The translations under genes and the position numbers were made by a program. The notes under the pieces are model-generated. The model made no database searches, had not been told where the DNA came from, and saw only the letters and a program-made list of their open reading frames with translations. Shown piece by piece: positions 48,571 through 57,663 of a DNA stretch of 64,000 nucleotides. How positions within the stretch are numbered: the stretch's first letter is position 1; every line of letters starts with the position of its first letter. The stretch spans positions 25,451-89,450 of the forward strand of contig CAWBYA010000009.1 in assembly GCA_963792895.1 (NCBI GenBank). Reading direction: 5' to 3'. This DNA is from UBA6912 sp963792895 (GTDB taxonomy: Bacteria; Actinomycetota; Acidimicrobiia; Spongiisociales; UBA5794).

Positions 48571-49233
48571 ATGGGACTCGCACGCAAGCTCGAGCGGCGC
48601 TTGGAACAGATCGTCGATGGCCTTTCGGCGGCGATCTTCCGCGGCGGCATGCCGGCGGTGGAGATCGCAGAGCGGCTCGTGCGCCAGGCAGATCTCCTCG
48701 TTACGGACACGGAAGCCGGACCAACCATCCCCAACCATTTCGTCGTCCGCCTCAACCCCCGCCACCTGGCAAAGGACGTCCAGATGAGTCTGCTCGATGG
48801 CCAGCTGACGGCAACGCTGAATCAGACTGCCGCAGAGCGAGGTTGGGCTACTGATGGCCCCATCGCCGTGACCGTCGAAGCCGACCCTACGGTTGCCTCG
48901 GGAACCATTCGCTGTGACGCATCTGTCGCACCGGGCATGCTCCCGCCGTGGGGCCAACTCCTCGACGTTCAGGAGGGTGCTGCCTACGCCCTGTGCGGAA
49001 ACCGAGTGGTTGTCGGCCGATCGACCAACGCCGACCTGACGCTCCCCGAGCCCGAGGTGTCGCGCAGCCACGCCGTCGTGTTTCGTAAAGCCGGCGCCGT
49101 ATGGGTAGGCGATCTCGACTCGGCGAACGGCACCAGAGTGAACGGGCGTGACGTCGATGGGGAACCGGTAGCGATCCATCCCGGCGACCAGATCGAGTTC
49201 GGACCCGCTACCTTTGCGTTCCGGCTCCTCTAG
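48571..49233 (+). CDS. fhaA: FhaA: DUF3662 plus FHA-domain protein
   Basis: 220 residues. Residues 1-115 match the DUF3662 domain (ERRLEQIVDGLSAAIFRGG, then GMPAVEIAERL). Residues 140-218 form an FHA domain with GRSTNADLTL, SRSHAVV and SANGTRVNG. FHA domains bind phosphothreonine; in mycobacteria FhaA interacts with PknB substrates and controls peptidoglycan precursor export. It is shorter than the mycobacterial protein because the long Pro/Gly-rich linker is missing. First gene of the cell-wall growth cluster. Confidence 0.92.
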   Translation: MGLARKLERRLEQIVDGLSAAIFRGGMPAVEIAERLVRQADLLVTDTEAGPTIPNHFVVRLNPRHLAKDVQMSLLDGQLTATLNQTAAERGWATDGPIAVTVEADPTVASGTIRCDASVAPGMLPPWGQLLDVQEGAAYALCGNRVVVGRSTNADLTLPEPEVSRSHAVVFRKAGAVWVGDLDSANGTRVNGRDVDGEPVAIHPGDQIEFGPATFAFRLL

Positions 49234-49454
49234 GGGTGCTGGAGATGATCACGGACTCGGGACAAGACGACATGGAGCTGATGAGCATCAGTTCGAACGA
49301 ACACGGGCGCGCCCCTCGCAGGGAGACATGACTCGACGGCGTGCGCCTCATCGCCATGCTGCCCAAGGCTCCGCCTTGGCGAGCTCACTCATTCCGCAAC
49401 GTGTTTCGGGTGTAGCCTGCCCTCCACCGGCACCCTCCTGAGGCGGGTGACGCC

Positions 49455-49868
49455 GTGCCTGCTCTCTTCCTCAACCTGCTCAAGTTGATCTTCATCGCCC
49501 TCGTCTACCTGTTCTTGTGGCAGATCGGGCGATCGATCGGCGCCCACATCGGGCCGGCGGCGTCCTCGAGGCCAACGAAACGCGTCAACGAACTCGTCGT
49601 CGTGCGGTCGGAATCGCTGAGCGGGCTTCGCTTTCCGGTAGGCGCGGGCATCACGATCGGCCGAGGCGCAGATGCCGACGTGGTGGTCGACGACCCCTAC
49701 GCATCCGAGTACCACTTCCGCATCGCGGTACACGACGGCGCCGCGGTGCTCAGCGACATGGGGAGCACGAACGGCACGTACGTGAATGGCAGGAGGCTGA
49801 CCATCCCGATCAACCTCGGAAGGGGCGACTCCGTGCAGATCGGCAATACCATCTTCGAAGTGCGATGA
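49455..49868 (+). CDS. fhaB: FhaB: membrane-anchored FHA-domain protein
   Basis: 137 residues: one N-terminal membrane helix (about 5-25) and a C-terminal FHA domain (GRGADADVVVDD, SEYHFRI, GSTNGTYVNG). The canonical SRxH of FHA domains is replaced by SEYHF, so the Arg contact may be lost. Mycobacterial FhaB (FipA) links PknA/B signalling to septation. Its position between fhaA and pstP is conserved. Confidence 0.92.
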   Translation: MPALFLNLLKLIFIALVYLFLWQIGRSIGAHIGPAASSRPTKRVNELVVVRSESLSGLRFPVGAGITIGRGADADVVVDDPYASEYHFRIAVHDGAAVLSDMGSTNGTYVNGRRLTIPINLGRGDSVQIGNTIFEVR

Positions 49869-49965
49869 CAGACATGACCAATGCGACGACAGAGAATCCG
49901 GTGAGCGCCGCGACGTCGACGCACCCTCCCGGTGTGACGCAGCCATGGGCACCGAAGGGAGCGCC

Positions 49966-50685
49966 GTGAAGTACTCCTGGGCGGTCGAAAGCCACGTGGG
50001 GCTCGTGCGAGGCGGCAACGAGGACGCGTTTGCACCGGCGAACGACGATGCAGCCGATGGACCGGTGGTCATTGCCGTCGCCGACGGTATGGGCGGCCAC
50101 ACGGCAGGCGAGGTGGCGAGTCGGATTGCCATCGATGCGGCGACAGCCGAAAGCGTCGCTGATCTGCCCGACCCGGCCGACCGGGTCCACCGCGCCAACG
50201 CCGCCGTGGTCGAGGCGATCACTGCTGATCCACGCCTCGCAGGGATGGGCACCACCCTCACCCTCGGGATCTTCGAAGCAGACGGCACGCTTCGGCTCGG
50301 CCATGTCGGCGACTCGCGGGCCTACTTGTTGCGGGACGGCTCGCTGCGGCGGCTCACACACGACCACACGTTCGTTGCCGAGCTGGTCGACTCAGGCCAC
50401 ATCACGGAGACCGAAGCCCGATCCCACCCTCGCCGCAACCTGGTGACCCGATCGATCGGCATGCCCGACGTGCGGGTCGACAGTGTCGACACCCAGCTCC
50501 AGCCGGGCGACCGCGTCCTGCTGTGCACCGACGGCCTCACCACGATGGTCACAGACGCCCACATTTCCCGCTTGCTCGGAGGAGCGCCAAGCCCTTCCGC
50601 CGCGGCGTGGCGACTGATCGACGCGGCGAATGCTGCGGGCGGATATGACAACACCACCGTTGCGGTGGTGGACGTCTCGCCGTGA
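49966..50685 (+). CDS. pstP: PP2C-type Ser/Thr phosphatase
   Basis: 239 residues from GTG 49966, preferred over GTG 49945 because AAGGGAG precedes it. PPM motifs: GLVRGGNEDAF, VADGMGGHTAGE, GHVGDSRAYLL, LLCTDGLTTMV, NTTVAVV, with metal-binding Asp residues in each. It should reverse PknB phosphorylation. It ends at the catalytic domain, without the membrane helix found in mycobacterial PstP, so it is apparently soluble. Stop overlaps rodA (GTGA). Confidence 0.93.
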   Translation: MKYSWAVESHVGLVRGGNEDAFAPANDDAADGPVVIAVADGMGGHTAGEVASRIAIDAATAESVADLPDPADRVHRANAAVVEAITADPRLAGMGTTLTLGIFEADGTLRLGHVGDSRAYLLRDGSLRRLTHDHTFVAELVDSGHITETEARSHPRRNLVTRSIGMPDVRVDSVDTQLQPGDRVLLCTDGLTTMVTDAHISRLLGGAPSPSAAAWRLIDAANAAGGYDNTTVAVVDVSP

Positions 50686-51974
50686 CCCGGAACGCCGAGG
50701 CTTCGCTCCTCCTCGGCGCCGGCGTGCTGGCAGCACTCGGCGTCGCGCTCGTGAACTTCGCAAACGGGGTGGGCTTCGACGCACAAGTTGCGCTGACGTT
50801 TCTCGTCTTCGTGCTGAGCTTCGGCGGCGTTCATCTCGGGCTGCGGCGCTGGGCGCCGACCGCAAACCCGTACCTCTTCCCGATCGCGGCATTCCTCGCC
50901 GCCATTGGCTTCATCGAGGTCTACCGGCTGGACCGCGACCTCGCAGCGCTGCAGCGCTGGTCCCTGCTCATCGCTGGAGCGCTGGCCGCGTTCGTGCTGT
51001 TCTTGCTCCGCGACGAGGGCGTTGCGGCGTTGCGTCGCTATCGCTACATCTTCCTCGTCCTTGCGATAGCCCTGCTCCTGCTCCCCCTCCTCCCCGAGTC
51101 CTGGCCGCTCTACGGCGCAGAGGTCTTCGGGTCTCGGCTCTGGGTTCGGGTCGACTTGCCATTCGGTGACAGGACGTTGAGCTTCCAGCCCGGCGAGATC
51201 GCCAAGCTGCTCCTGGCCGTGTTCCTTGCGTCGTACCTCGCAGACCGTCACCTCGCTCTTGCGACGCCACGCCGGCTCGGCCGGCTCTCCGTGCCCGAGC
51301 CCCGGCAGCTCTTCCCAGTGCTGATCGCTGCCGGTGCCAGCTTCCTCGTCCTCATCTACCAGCGAGACCTCGGCGCATCGCTGCTGCTGTTCGCCCTGTT
51401 CATCGGGATGATGTACATGGCGACCTCACGGGCTTCCTACCTCGTCGTCGGCGGGCTTCTCGTCGGCGCAGGCGGACTCGTCGCATATCAGCTCTTCGAC
51501 CATGTGCAGCGCCGCGTGTCCGCATGGCTTCACCCGTTCGACGACTTCACCGACACCGGCTACCAGATCGCGCAGAGCCTGTTCGCCCTCGGGAGCGGCT
51601 CACTGACCGGGTCGGGGTTGGGGCTCGGCCGGCCCGATCTCATTCCTGCGGCCGCCACCGACTTCGTGTTCGCCGCCGTCGCCGAGGAGATGGGTTTCGC
51701 CGGGTCCGTTGCCGTCATCACGGCCTACGCCTTGCTCATCGCCGCAGGCTTCGGCATCGCACTCCGGGCCCGTGACGTGTTTCGCAAGTTCCTCGCCGCC
51801 GGGTTGACCCTGGTCATCGGCATTCAGGCCTTCCTCATCATCGCCGGGGTCACCCGGCTGCTCCCCGTAACCGGCATCACGCTGCCGTTCATGTCGTACG
51901 GAGGGTCGTCGTTGCTTGCGAACATGGTGCTGATCTCCTTGCTTGCCCGCATCTCGCATGGAGAGCGCACATGA
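50682..51974 (+). CDS. rodA: RodA/FtsW-family SEDS peptidoglycan polymerase
   Basis: 430 residues, about 12 helices. SEDS motifs: FQPGEIAKLLLAVFLASYL, the catalytic-region Asp in QRDLGASLLLF and PFMSYGGSSLLANM. It polymerises lipid II together with the class B PBP encoded next. GTG start overlaps pstP and the stop overlaps pbpA, giving tight translational coupling. Confidence 0.93.
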   Translation: MTRNAEASLLLGAGVLAALGVALVNFANGVGFDAQVALTFLVFVLSFGGVHLGLRRWAPTANPYLFPIAAFLAAIGFIEVYRLDRDLAALQRWSLLIAGALAAFVLFLLRDEGVAALRRYRYIFLVLAIALLLLPLLPESWPLYGAEVFGSRLWVRVDLPFGDRTLSFQPGEIAKLLLAVFLASYLADRHLALATPRRLGRLSVPEPRQLFPVLIAAGASFLVLIYQRDLGASLLLFALFIGMMYMATSRASYLVVGGLLVGAGGLVAYQLFDHVQRRVSAWLHPFDDFTDTGYQIAQSLFALGSGSLTGSGLGLGRPDLIPAAATDFVFAAVAEEMGFAGSVAVITAYALLIAAGFGIALRARDVFRKFLAAGLTLVIGIQAFLIIAGVTRLLPVTGITLPFMSYGGSSLLANMVLISLLARISHGERT

Positions 51975-53443
51975 ACGGCCCGATTCGCCACCTGGCTGGG
52001 GCCCTGTTTCTCGGGATGCTGGCGCTGATCGGCATGGTCTCGTGGCTCCAGGTGGTGCAGGGCCCCGACTATCGCAACGACCCCCGCAACGCACGGGTCG
52101 TCGCTGCGCGCGCCGGCAGGGAGCGGGGCACGATCATCACGTCCGACGGGGTTGTGGTCGCCACGTCTGAAGCCGATCCCACAGATCCTCGGGTCTTTCG
52201 GCGGTCGTATCCCGAGGGCGAGGCATATGCCCACATCGTCGGCTACTCGACGGCGCTGTTCGGCAACACCGGGCTGGAGGCAAGCCGCTCCTCAGAGCTC
52301 GTGTCGAACCGCGACTCGACCATCTCCGGTGTCCTCAACGCCGTGCTGGGCGGCGATCTCCGACCACGCGGACTTCGCCTGAGCATCAACGACGAGCTAC
52401 AAACCGTTGCTTGGGATGCCCTGGAAGGCCAGACCGGAGCGATCGTTGCCATCGACCCCGCGACGGGAGCCGTGCTCGCCATGGTGTCGAACCCCACGTT
52501 CGACCCAAACAGCCTCCTCGGCATCGACGCCGGGCCGGCGGGTGAGGCGTTGGAGACCGACCCCGATGAGCCGCTGCTGAATCGCGCCGCACAGGCGGCC
52601 TACAACCCGGGCTCGACCTTCAAGGTCGTCACATCGGCAGCAGCGCTCGAGACCGGCATCGCCGGCCCAGGCACGGTGTATCCCGACGTCGCCGAACTGG
52701 ACCTGCCCGGATCGACGGCGACCATCCGCAACTTCGGCCGCGGGCCATGTGCCGACGGCAGCGAGGTCACGCTCACAACGGCGTTTGCGCGATCGTGCAA
52801 CACGGTGTTCGGTGCGCTCGGGCTGGAACTCGGCGCCGAGCCCCTCGTTGCGCAAGCGGAAGCGTTCGGCTTCAACACCGAGCCCGTGACGGACTTCCCT
52901 GCAGCCAGTTCGACGATCCCATCCGCCGAGACGTTCACCGATGCGCTGGCCGCCGTCGCCCAGACCGCGATCGGAGAACGTGACGTGCGCGCGACCCCCC
53001 TTCAAATGGCGATGATCGCGGCAACGGTCGCAAACGGCGGAGAGGTGCTCGAGCCATACGTCGTGGCCGAGGTGTTCACGGCAGACGCCGACATCGAGGC
53101 CCGGACGGAGCCAACCGTGCTCGGCCGGGCCATCAGCCCTGCCACGGCCGGCGCCTTGGCCGAGATGATGGAACGGGTCGTCACAGGGGGCACGGGTAGT
53201 CGGGCTGCCGTATCGGGAGTCCGTATTGCAGGGAAGACGGGCACGGCCGAAGTCCCTGGAGCTGCGCCGCATTCGTGGTTCATCGGTTTCGGCCCCGTGG
53301 ATGCAGAGCCCGGCCAGCCGCAGATCGCCATCGCAGTGCTCGTCGAGGCGGGCGGGTCGGTGGGCGAGGATGCAACCGGGGGAACAGTGGCAGCCCCGAT
53401 CGCGCAAGCCGTGCTGGCGCGCTTCTTCGGCAGGGCATCATGA
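51971..53443 (+). CDS. pbpA: Class B penicillin-binding protein (PbpA)
   Basis: 490 residues. N-terminal membrane helix, dimerisation-type domain, then transpeptidase: SxxK as STFK near 215, SxN as SCN near 275, KTG near 421. It cross-links glycan strands made by RodA. Shorter than FtsI-like PBPs and matching the PbpA type of the actinobacterial rodA-pbpA-pknB cluster. Confidence 0.94.
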   Translation: MNGPIRHLAGALFLGMLALIGMVSWLQVVQGPDYRNDPRNARVVAARAGRERGTIITSDGVVVATSEADPTDPRVFRRSYPEGEAYAHIVGYSTALFGNTGLEASRSSELVSNRDSTISGVLNAVLGGDLRPRGLRLSINDELQTVAWDALEGQTGAIVAIDPATGAVLAMVSNPTFDPNSLLGIDAGPAGEALETDPDEPLLNRAAQAAYNPGSTFKVVTSAAALETGIAGPGTVYPDVAELDLPGSTATIRNFGRGPCADGSEVTLTTAFARSCNTVFGALGLELGAEPLVAQAEAFGFNTEPVTDFPAASSTIPSAETFTDALAAVAQTAIGERDVRATPLQMAMIAATVANGGEVLEPYVVAEVFTADADIEARTEPTVLGRAISPATAGALAEMMERVVTGGTGSRAAVSGVRIAGKTGTAEVPGAAPHSWFIGFGPVDAEPGQPQIAIAVLVEAGGSVGEDATGGTVAAPIAQAVLARFFGRAS

Positions 53444-53569
53444 CCGTCGGGTGTTGCAGGTTGGATTGCTCGTTCGGGAGACGCTTGGCGGGCCCGGCCC
53501 ATGCCCGCCTGTGCGCAGCAGAGCCTCATGAAGCCCGGATGAGCGCAGTCATCGGTACCATGACGCACC

Positions 53570-55690
53570 GTGACTGACACCCGAGTGCTCTCGGGCCGCT
53601 ACCGCATCACCCGGCACCTCGCACGTGGCGGGATGGGTGACGTCTTCGAAGCAGAGGATCAGCTGCTGGGGAGACGAGTGGCCGTGAAGCTCCTCCATGA
53701 GCATTTCGCTCGTGACGAGGCGTTTGTCTCGCGCTTTCGTCGCGAGGCCCAGGCCGCCGCGAACCTCAACCACCCCAACATCGTGTCGATCTACGACTGG
53801 GGCAAGTACGAGAACACGTACTACATGGTGATGGAGCTCATCAACGGCAGGACGCTGCGCGACATCCGCCGCACCGAGGGTGCGTTGCTCCCCAGACGAG
53901 CCGCCGAGATCGCCGCCGAGGCGGCCGCTGCTCTCACCGTCGCCCACGACGCAGGCGTCACCCATCGCGACATCAAACCAGGCAACATCATGTTGACGCC
54001 AGACGGCAGCGTGAAGGTCACCGACTTCGGCATCGCGCGGGCGCTCGACGACTCCGAAGAGCTGACTCGGACCGGAGCGGTCATTGGCACGGCTACGTAC
54101 TTCAGCCCTGAGCAGGCGCAGGGTCTTCCGGCAGATGCGAGGTCGGATGTCTACTCGCTGGGCGTCGTCCTCTATGAGTTGCTCTGCGGCAGAGCGCCTT
54201 TCCAGGGCGAGAGCCCCGTTGCCGTGGCCTACCAGCACGTCTCGGCATGGCCGGCACCGGTGTCGAGCATCAACCCCGACGTACCCGCGGCCCTCGAGTC
54301 GATCGTGGATCGGGCGATGGAGAAGGAGCCGTCGGCGCGATACCAAACCGCCGCCGAGATGCGCAACGATCTGCTCCGGTTCCTCCGCGGCGACACGCCG
54401 GCTGCGGCGGTCGAGGCGAACGAAGCCGCCACCCAACTCCTGGCGAGCCCGCCGCCGCCACCCCCGACCGCTACTCCCGACGAGACGGCACGCCATGTGG
54501 CCATGCAGCCGCTCGACGAGCGACCGAGCAGCACCTCCTACATCGTGGCGATCATCGCGCTGCTCGTCCTTCTCGGCGTTGGCCTCTTCATCCTGACCCG
54601 CTTGCTCTCGGACGGAAGCGGTGCCGCCGACCAGCTCGCGGTGCCGGACCTGGCGAACCTCACGCAAGACGACGCCATCAACACGTTGACCGAGCTCGGC
54701 TTCCGCGTGCGGCTGCGCAGCGTGCCCAGCACGAGCGTCGCTGAGGGCTTCGTCATCGACACAGATCCCGCCGCGGGGTCCCAGGTCGACCAAGGCTCGA
54801 CCGTCGAGGTGCGGGTGTCGGCCGGGCCCGAGCAGTTCCCGATACCGCAAGTGATAGGCCTCACCGAGGAGGCGGCACGATCGTTGATCGAGGAACAGGG
54901 GTTCGTCGTCGGCAACGTTGCGAACCGCTTCAGTGCGGAAGTCGAGGAAGGCCTCGTCATCGAACAGGATCCGGACGCAGGCGATGCGGCGCCGCCGGGA
55001 ACGGCCGTCGACCTCGTGCTCTCCGGCGGGCCATTTGCGCTGACCGTACCGGACGTGTCGGGCCTGACCCGTGACGCCGCCGTGAGCCAACTCCAAGCCG
55101 ATGGCTTCGAAGTGACCGTCGAGGAGGAGTTCTCCAACGACGTCATCGAAGGCTTCGTCATCCGCACTGAGCCCGGATCAGGCCAGCTCGTCGGGCGGGA
55201 GACGCCGATCGTGACCGTCTTCGTATCGCAAGGTCCCGAGCCGATTCCGCTCCCGAGCTTCGTCGGGCTCACGATCGAAGACGCCAGGGACCTCGCCGCC
55301 GGGCTCGGCTTGGAACTGGTCCTCGGCGACCCCGTGGACGTCACCCAGGGCAGCGGGCTGGCCGGGCTCGTCGCCGAGCAGAATCCGCCTGCCAACACCG
55401 AGGTCACCGTCAACGACACCGTCGAGGTCCGGCTCGGCCAGTTGCGACAAGTGACGGTTCCCGACCTCAACGGGCTCACGGAGAGTCAGGCGCGGACCCT
55501 CGTACAGAGCCAGGGTCTCGACCTCCTCGTCATCGGCGAGATCCAGGTCGATCCCGGCTCGGGTCTCGTTGGGCGGGTTGCCGGCCAGGACCCGGCCCCA
55601 GGTGCTGAGGTCCAGGAAGGTACGATCGTGGGTGTCCAGCTCGGTGTCGCCCCGCCGCCGACGACCACGACAACCACCGCCGCCCCATGA
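53570..55690 (+). CDS. pknB: PknB-type Ser/Thr kinase with five PASTA domains
   Basis: 706 residues. Kinase domain 11-270: GGMGDVF, ATP-binding Lys40, HRDIKPGN near 133, DFGIARA. Juxtamembrane Pro-rich linker, helix about 323-345, then five PASTA repeats (about 350-698), each near 68 residues, one more than the four of mycobacterial PknB. PASTA domains sense muropeptides or lipid II. The tail is Pro/Thr-rich. No pknA is present. The stop overlaps mutY. Confidence 0.95.
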   Translation: MTDTRVLSGRYRITRHLARGGMGDVFEAEDQLLGRRVAVKLLHEHFARDEAFVSRFRREAQAAANLNHPNIVSIYDWGKYENTYYMVMELINGRTLRDIRRTEGALLPRRAAEIAAEAAAALTVAHDAGVTHRDIKPGNIMLTPDGSVKVTDFGIARALDDSEELTRTGAVIGTATYFSPEQAQGLPADARSDVYSLGVVLYELLCGRAPFQGESPVAVAYQHVSAWPAPVSSINPDVPAALESIVDRAMEKEPSARYQTAAEMRNDLLRFLRGDTPAAAVEANEAATQLLASPPPPPPTATPDETARHVAMQPLDERPSSTSYIVAIIALLVLLGVGLFILTRLLSDGSGAADQLAVPDLANLTQDDAINTLTELGFRVRLRSVPSTSVAEGFVIDTDPAAGSQVDQGSTVEVRVSAGPEQFPIPQVIGLTEEAARSLIEEQGFVVGNVANRFSAEVEEGLVIEQDPDAGDAAPPGTAVDLVLSGGPFALTVPDVSGLTRDAAVSQLQADGFEVTVEEEFSNDVIEGFVIRTEPGSGQLVGRETPIVTVFVSQGPEPIPLPSFVGLTIEDARDLAAGLGLELVLGDPVDVTQGSGLAGLVAEQNPPANTEVTVNDTVEVRLGQLRQVTVPDLNGLTESQARTLVQSQGLDLLVIGEIQVDPGSGLVGRVAGQDPAPGAEVQEGTIVGVQLGVAPPPTTTTTTAAP

Positions 55691-56514
55691 CCGTCCCCAT
55701 CGAGGTGGAGCGCAACCGCGCGCTCCTCGCCTGGTACGCAGAGCGCGGACGCACGCTCCCCTGGCGGCTGACCACGGACCCCTACGCCGTTTTGGTGTCC
55801 GAGGTCATGCTCCAACAGACCCAGGTCGAACGTGTCGTGCCCCACTACGAGCGGTTCCTCGCCACCTACCCGAAGGTCGAAGACCTCGCCGCAGCAGACT
55901 TCGCTGAGGTCGCCAGGCTGTGGTCCGGGCTCGGCTACAACACACGGGCCAAGCGCCTCCAGGAGACCGCTCGGACGATTGCCGCTTCGGGATGGCCGAC
56001 GACCGCCGCCGACCTGGCATCGCTGCCCGGCGTCGGTCCCTACACGGCGGCCGCCATCGCTTCGTTTGCATTCGGCGAGAGGGTGGCGGCGGTGGACACC
56101 AACCTCAAACGCGTCCTCAGCCGGTGGCACGGAGACGTGCTCAACGGGCAGGCACTCTCCGCCATCGCAGCCGCCGACCTGGCTGACGACGCTGCCTCGT
56201 GGAACCAGGCGATGATGGACCTCGGCGCCACCATGTGCCGGCCGCGCAAACCGAGTTGCAGCGTTTGCCCGGTTGCTGCGTGGTGCGCTGGGCCCGAGAC
56301 GTACGAGCCGCCCCGCCCGCAGCCACGCTTCGAAGGATCCCTCCGCCAGATCAGGGGTGCCGTCATGCGGCGTCTCGTCGCCGGTGACGCGACCTTCGAC
56401 GAGATCGTCGCCACGTCCGGGTTCCGAGGCGAAGCGGTGGAAGAGGCGCTCGCCGGCCTGATCGACGATGGCCTGATCGTGGAGGTGGAGGAAGGCTTCA
56501 CGCTCACGGAGTGA
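55687..56514 (+). CDS. mutY: A/G-specific adenine DNA glycosylase
   Basis: 275 residues. Helix-hairpin-helix LPGVGPYTAAA near 115, catalytic Asp in VDTN near 138, EVMLQQTQV near 38, and the 4Fe-4S ligand pattern C-x6-C-x2-C-x5-C near 180-196. It removes adenine opposite 8-oxoguanine. The C-terminal NUDIX-like 8-oxoG recognition domain of longer MutY is absent; a helical winged tail follows instead. Overlap with pknB implies cotranscription. Confidence 0.92.
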   Translation: MTVPIEVERNRALLAWYAERGRTLPWRLTTDPYAVLVSEVMLQQTQVERVVPHYERFLATYPKVEDLAAADFAEVARLWSGLGYNTRAKRLQETARTIAASGWPTTAADLASLPGVGPYTAAAIASFAFGERVAAVDTNLKRVLSRWHGDVLNGQALSAIAAADLADDAASWNQAMMDLGATMCRPRKPSCSVCPVAAWCAGPETYEPPRPQPRFEGSLRQIRGAVMRRLVAGDATFDEIVATSGFRGEAVEEALAGLIDDGLIVEVEEGFTLTE

Positions 56515-56524
56515 GGAGCCCCGC

Positions 56525-56847
56525 TCAGCCGAGCCAGCGCACCTTGCACCACGTGCGTTTCTCACACTCCGGACACAGCATCCACCTGCTGTGGCGCTTT
56601 CCGGGGATCCACGCCGAGATCATGATGATGCGGACACCGGCCTCGATGGCTGACATACGGGTCCGCACGCCGCACCGCGAACACTCGAGCACCACTGAAC
56701 CGGGCCGGTGTGGACCTGCCGAGTAGAGGGCGGCCTTGCCGTCTGGGTGCTCCCCCCGACCAGCGGGTCGTTATCCACGGGCTCGTCGTGGGGAGTGGGT
56801 GGCGTCTCGAAGAGCGCACGTTTGCCGGTTGGGTCGCGTCGTGTCAC
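56525..56847 (-). pseudogene. Small zinc-ribbon protein, frameshifted at a G run
   Basis: GTG 56847 reads RRDPTGKRALFETPPT, then DNDPLVGG. After a run of six G near 56752-56757 the homologous reading continues one frame over with EHPDGKAALYSAGPHRPG, ECSRCGVRTR, LCPECEKRTWC. Two CxxC knuckles make a zinc ribbon. With seven G the product is 107 residues. The start overlaps the upstream ParA stop (GTGA). Function unknown; conserved-looking in actinobacteria next to mutY-region genes. The intact halves suggest a sequencing error rather than old decay. Confidence 0.7.
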
Positions 56848-57599
56848 AGACGCTCCTCGATGGTGACTGCGAGAGCCCGGTACGCCTCCGCCGGCTTGGA
56901 CGTACTCGCATGACTGAGGATCGATCTCCCTCGGCCCGGGGCTTCCGCAACACGAACGGATTTGGGGATCGGCGGCGGTAGCACGTCTATCTCGTGCGCC
57001 TCCCGCACTGCTTCTATCACCTCGTTGGCGAGCCGGGTGCGGCCGTCGAACATGGTGGCGACGCCGCCGAGCACAGCGAGCCGATCGTTGGTGTAGGCCC
57101 GCACGTCGCTCACCGTCTCGAGTAGCTGGCCGACGCCGCGATGGCTCAGCGTCTCGCATTGGAAAGGGACTACGACCTGGTCGGCGGCAGTGAGGCCGTT
57201 GATGGTCAGGATGCCGAGCGATGGTCCGCAGTCGATGAGTATGTAGTCGTACCCGGCGGCGAGGGGCTTGAGCGCTCGCCCAAGCACGAACTCGCGACCG
57301 GTCTTCGTCAACAGGTGGACCTCTGCCCCGGCGACGTCGATCGACGATGGCAGCAACGATGCAACTTCGGTCTCGACGAGAACGTCGACGGCGCCGGCGC
57401 GGCCCATCAGCACGTCGTGCAAGCTGGTCTCGAGGGTGTCTGGGTCCAGTCCGTTGGCGAACGTGAGGCACGCCTGCGGGTCGAGGTCGACCATCAACAC
57501 CCGCCGCCCCCGCTCGCCGAGGGCCTCGGCGAGGGCGTGGACCGTGGTCGTCTTGGCGACTCCGCCCTTCTGGTTGGCAAAGGCGATGATCACAGCCAT
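56844..57599 (-). CDS. ParA/Soj-family ATPase
   Basis: 251 residues with deviant Walker A KGGVAKTT near 11, DLDPQA near 39 and YILIDCGPSLG near 114. Different from the 6668-7600 ParA. No parB lies beside it, so it may be an orphan ParA or work with a distant partner. ATG 57599 starts right before the conserved IAFANQKGG; longer starts are rejected. Confidence 0.88.
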   Translation of the reverse strand: MAVIIAFANQKGGVAKTTTVHALAEALGERGRRVLMVDLDPQACLTFANGLDPDTLETSLHDVLMGRAGAVDVLVETEVASLLPSSIDVAGAEVHLLTKTGREFVLGRALKPLAAGYDYILIDCGPSLGILTINGLTAADQVVVPFQCETLSHRGVGQLLETVSDVRAYTNDRLAVLGGVATMFDGRTRLANEVIEAVREAHEIDVLPPPIPKSVRVAEAPGRGRSILSHASTSKPAEAYRALAVTIEERL

Positions 57600-57663
57600 C
57601 TGGGCATCGAGTTTACGCACCCGGCCTGCACCTCCCGCCGCCGGCCCCGCGGCACCCAATGAC

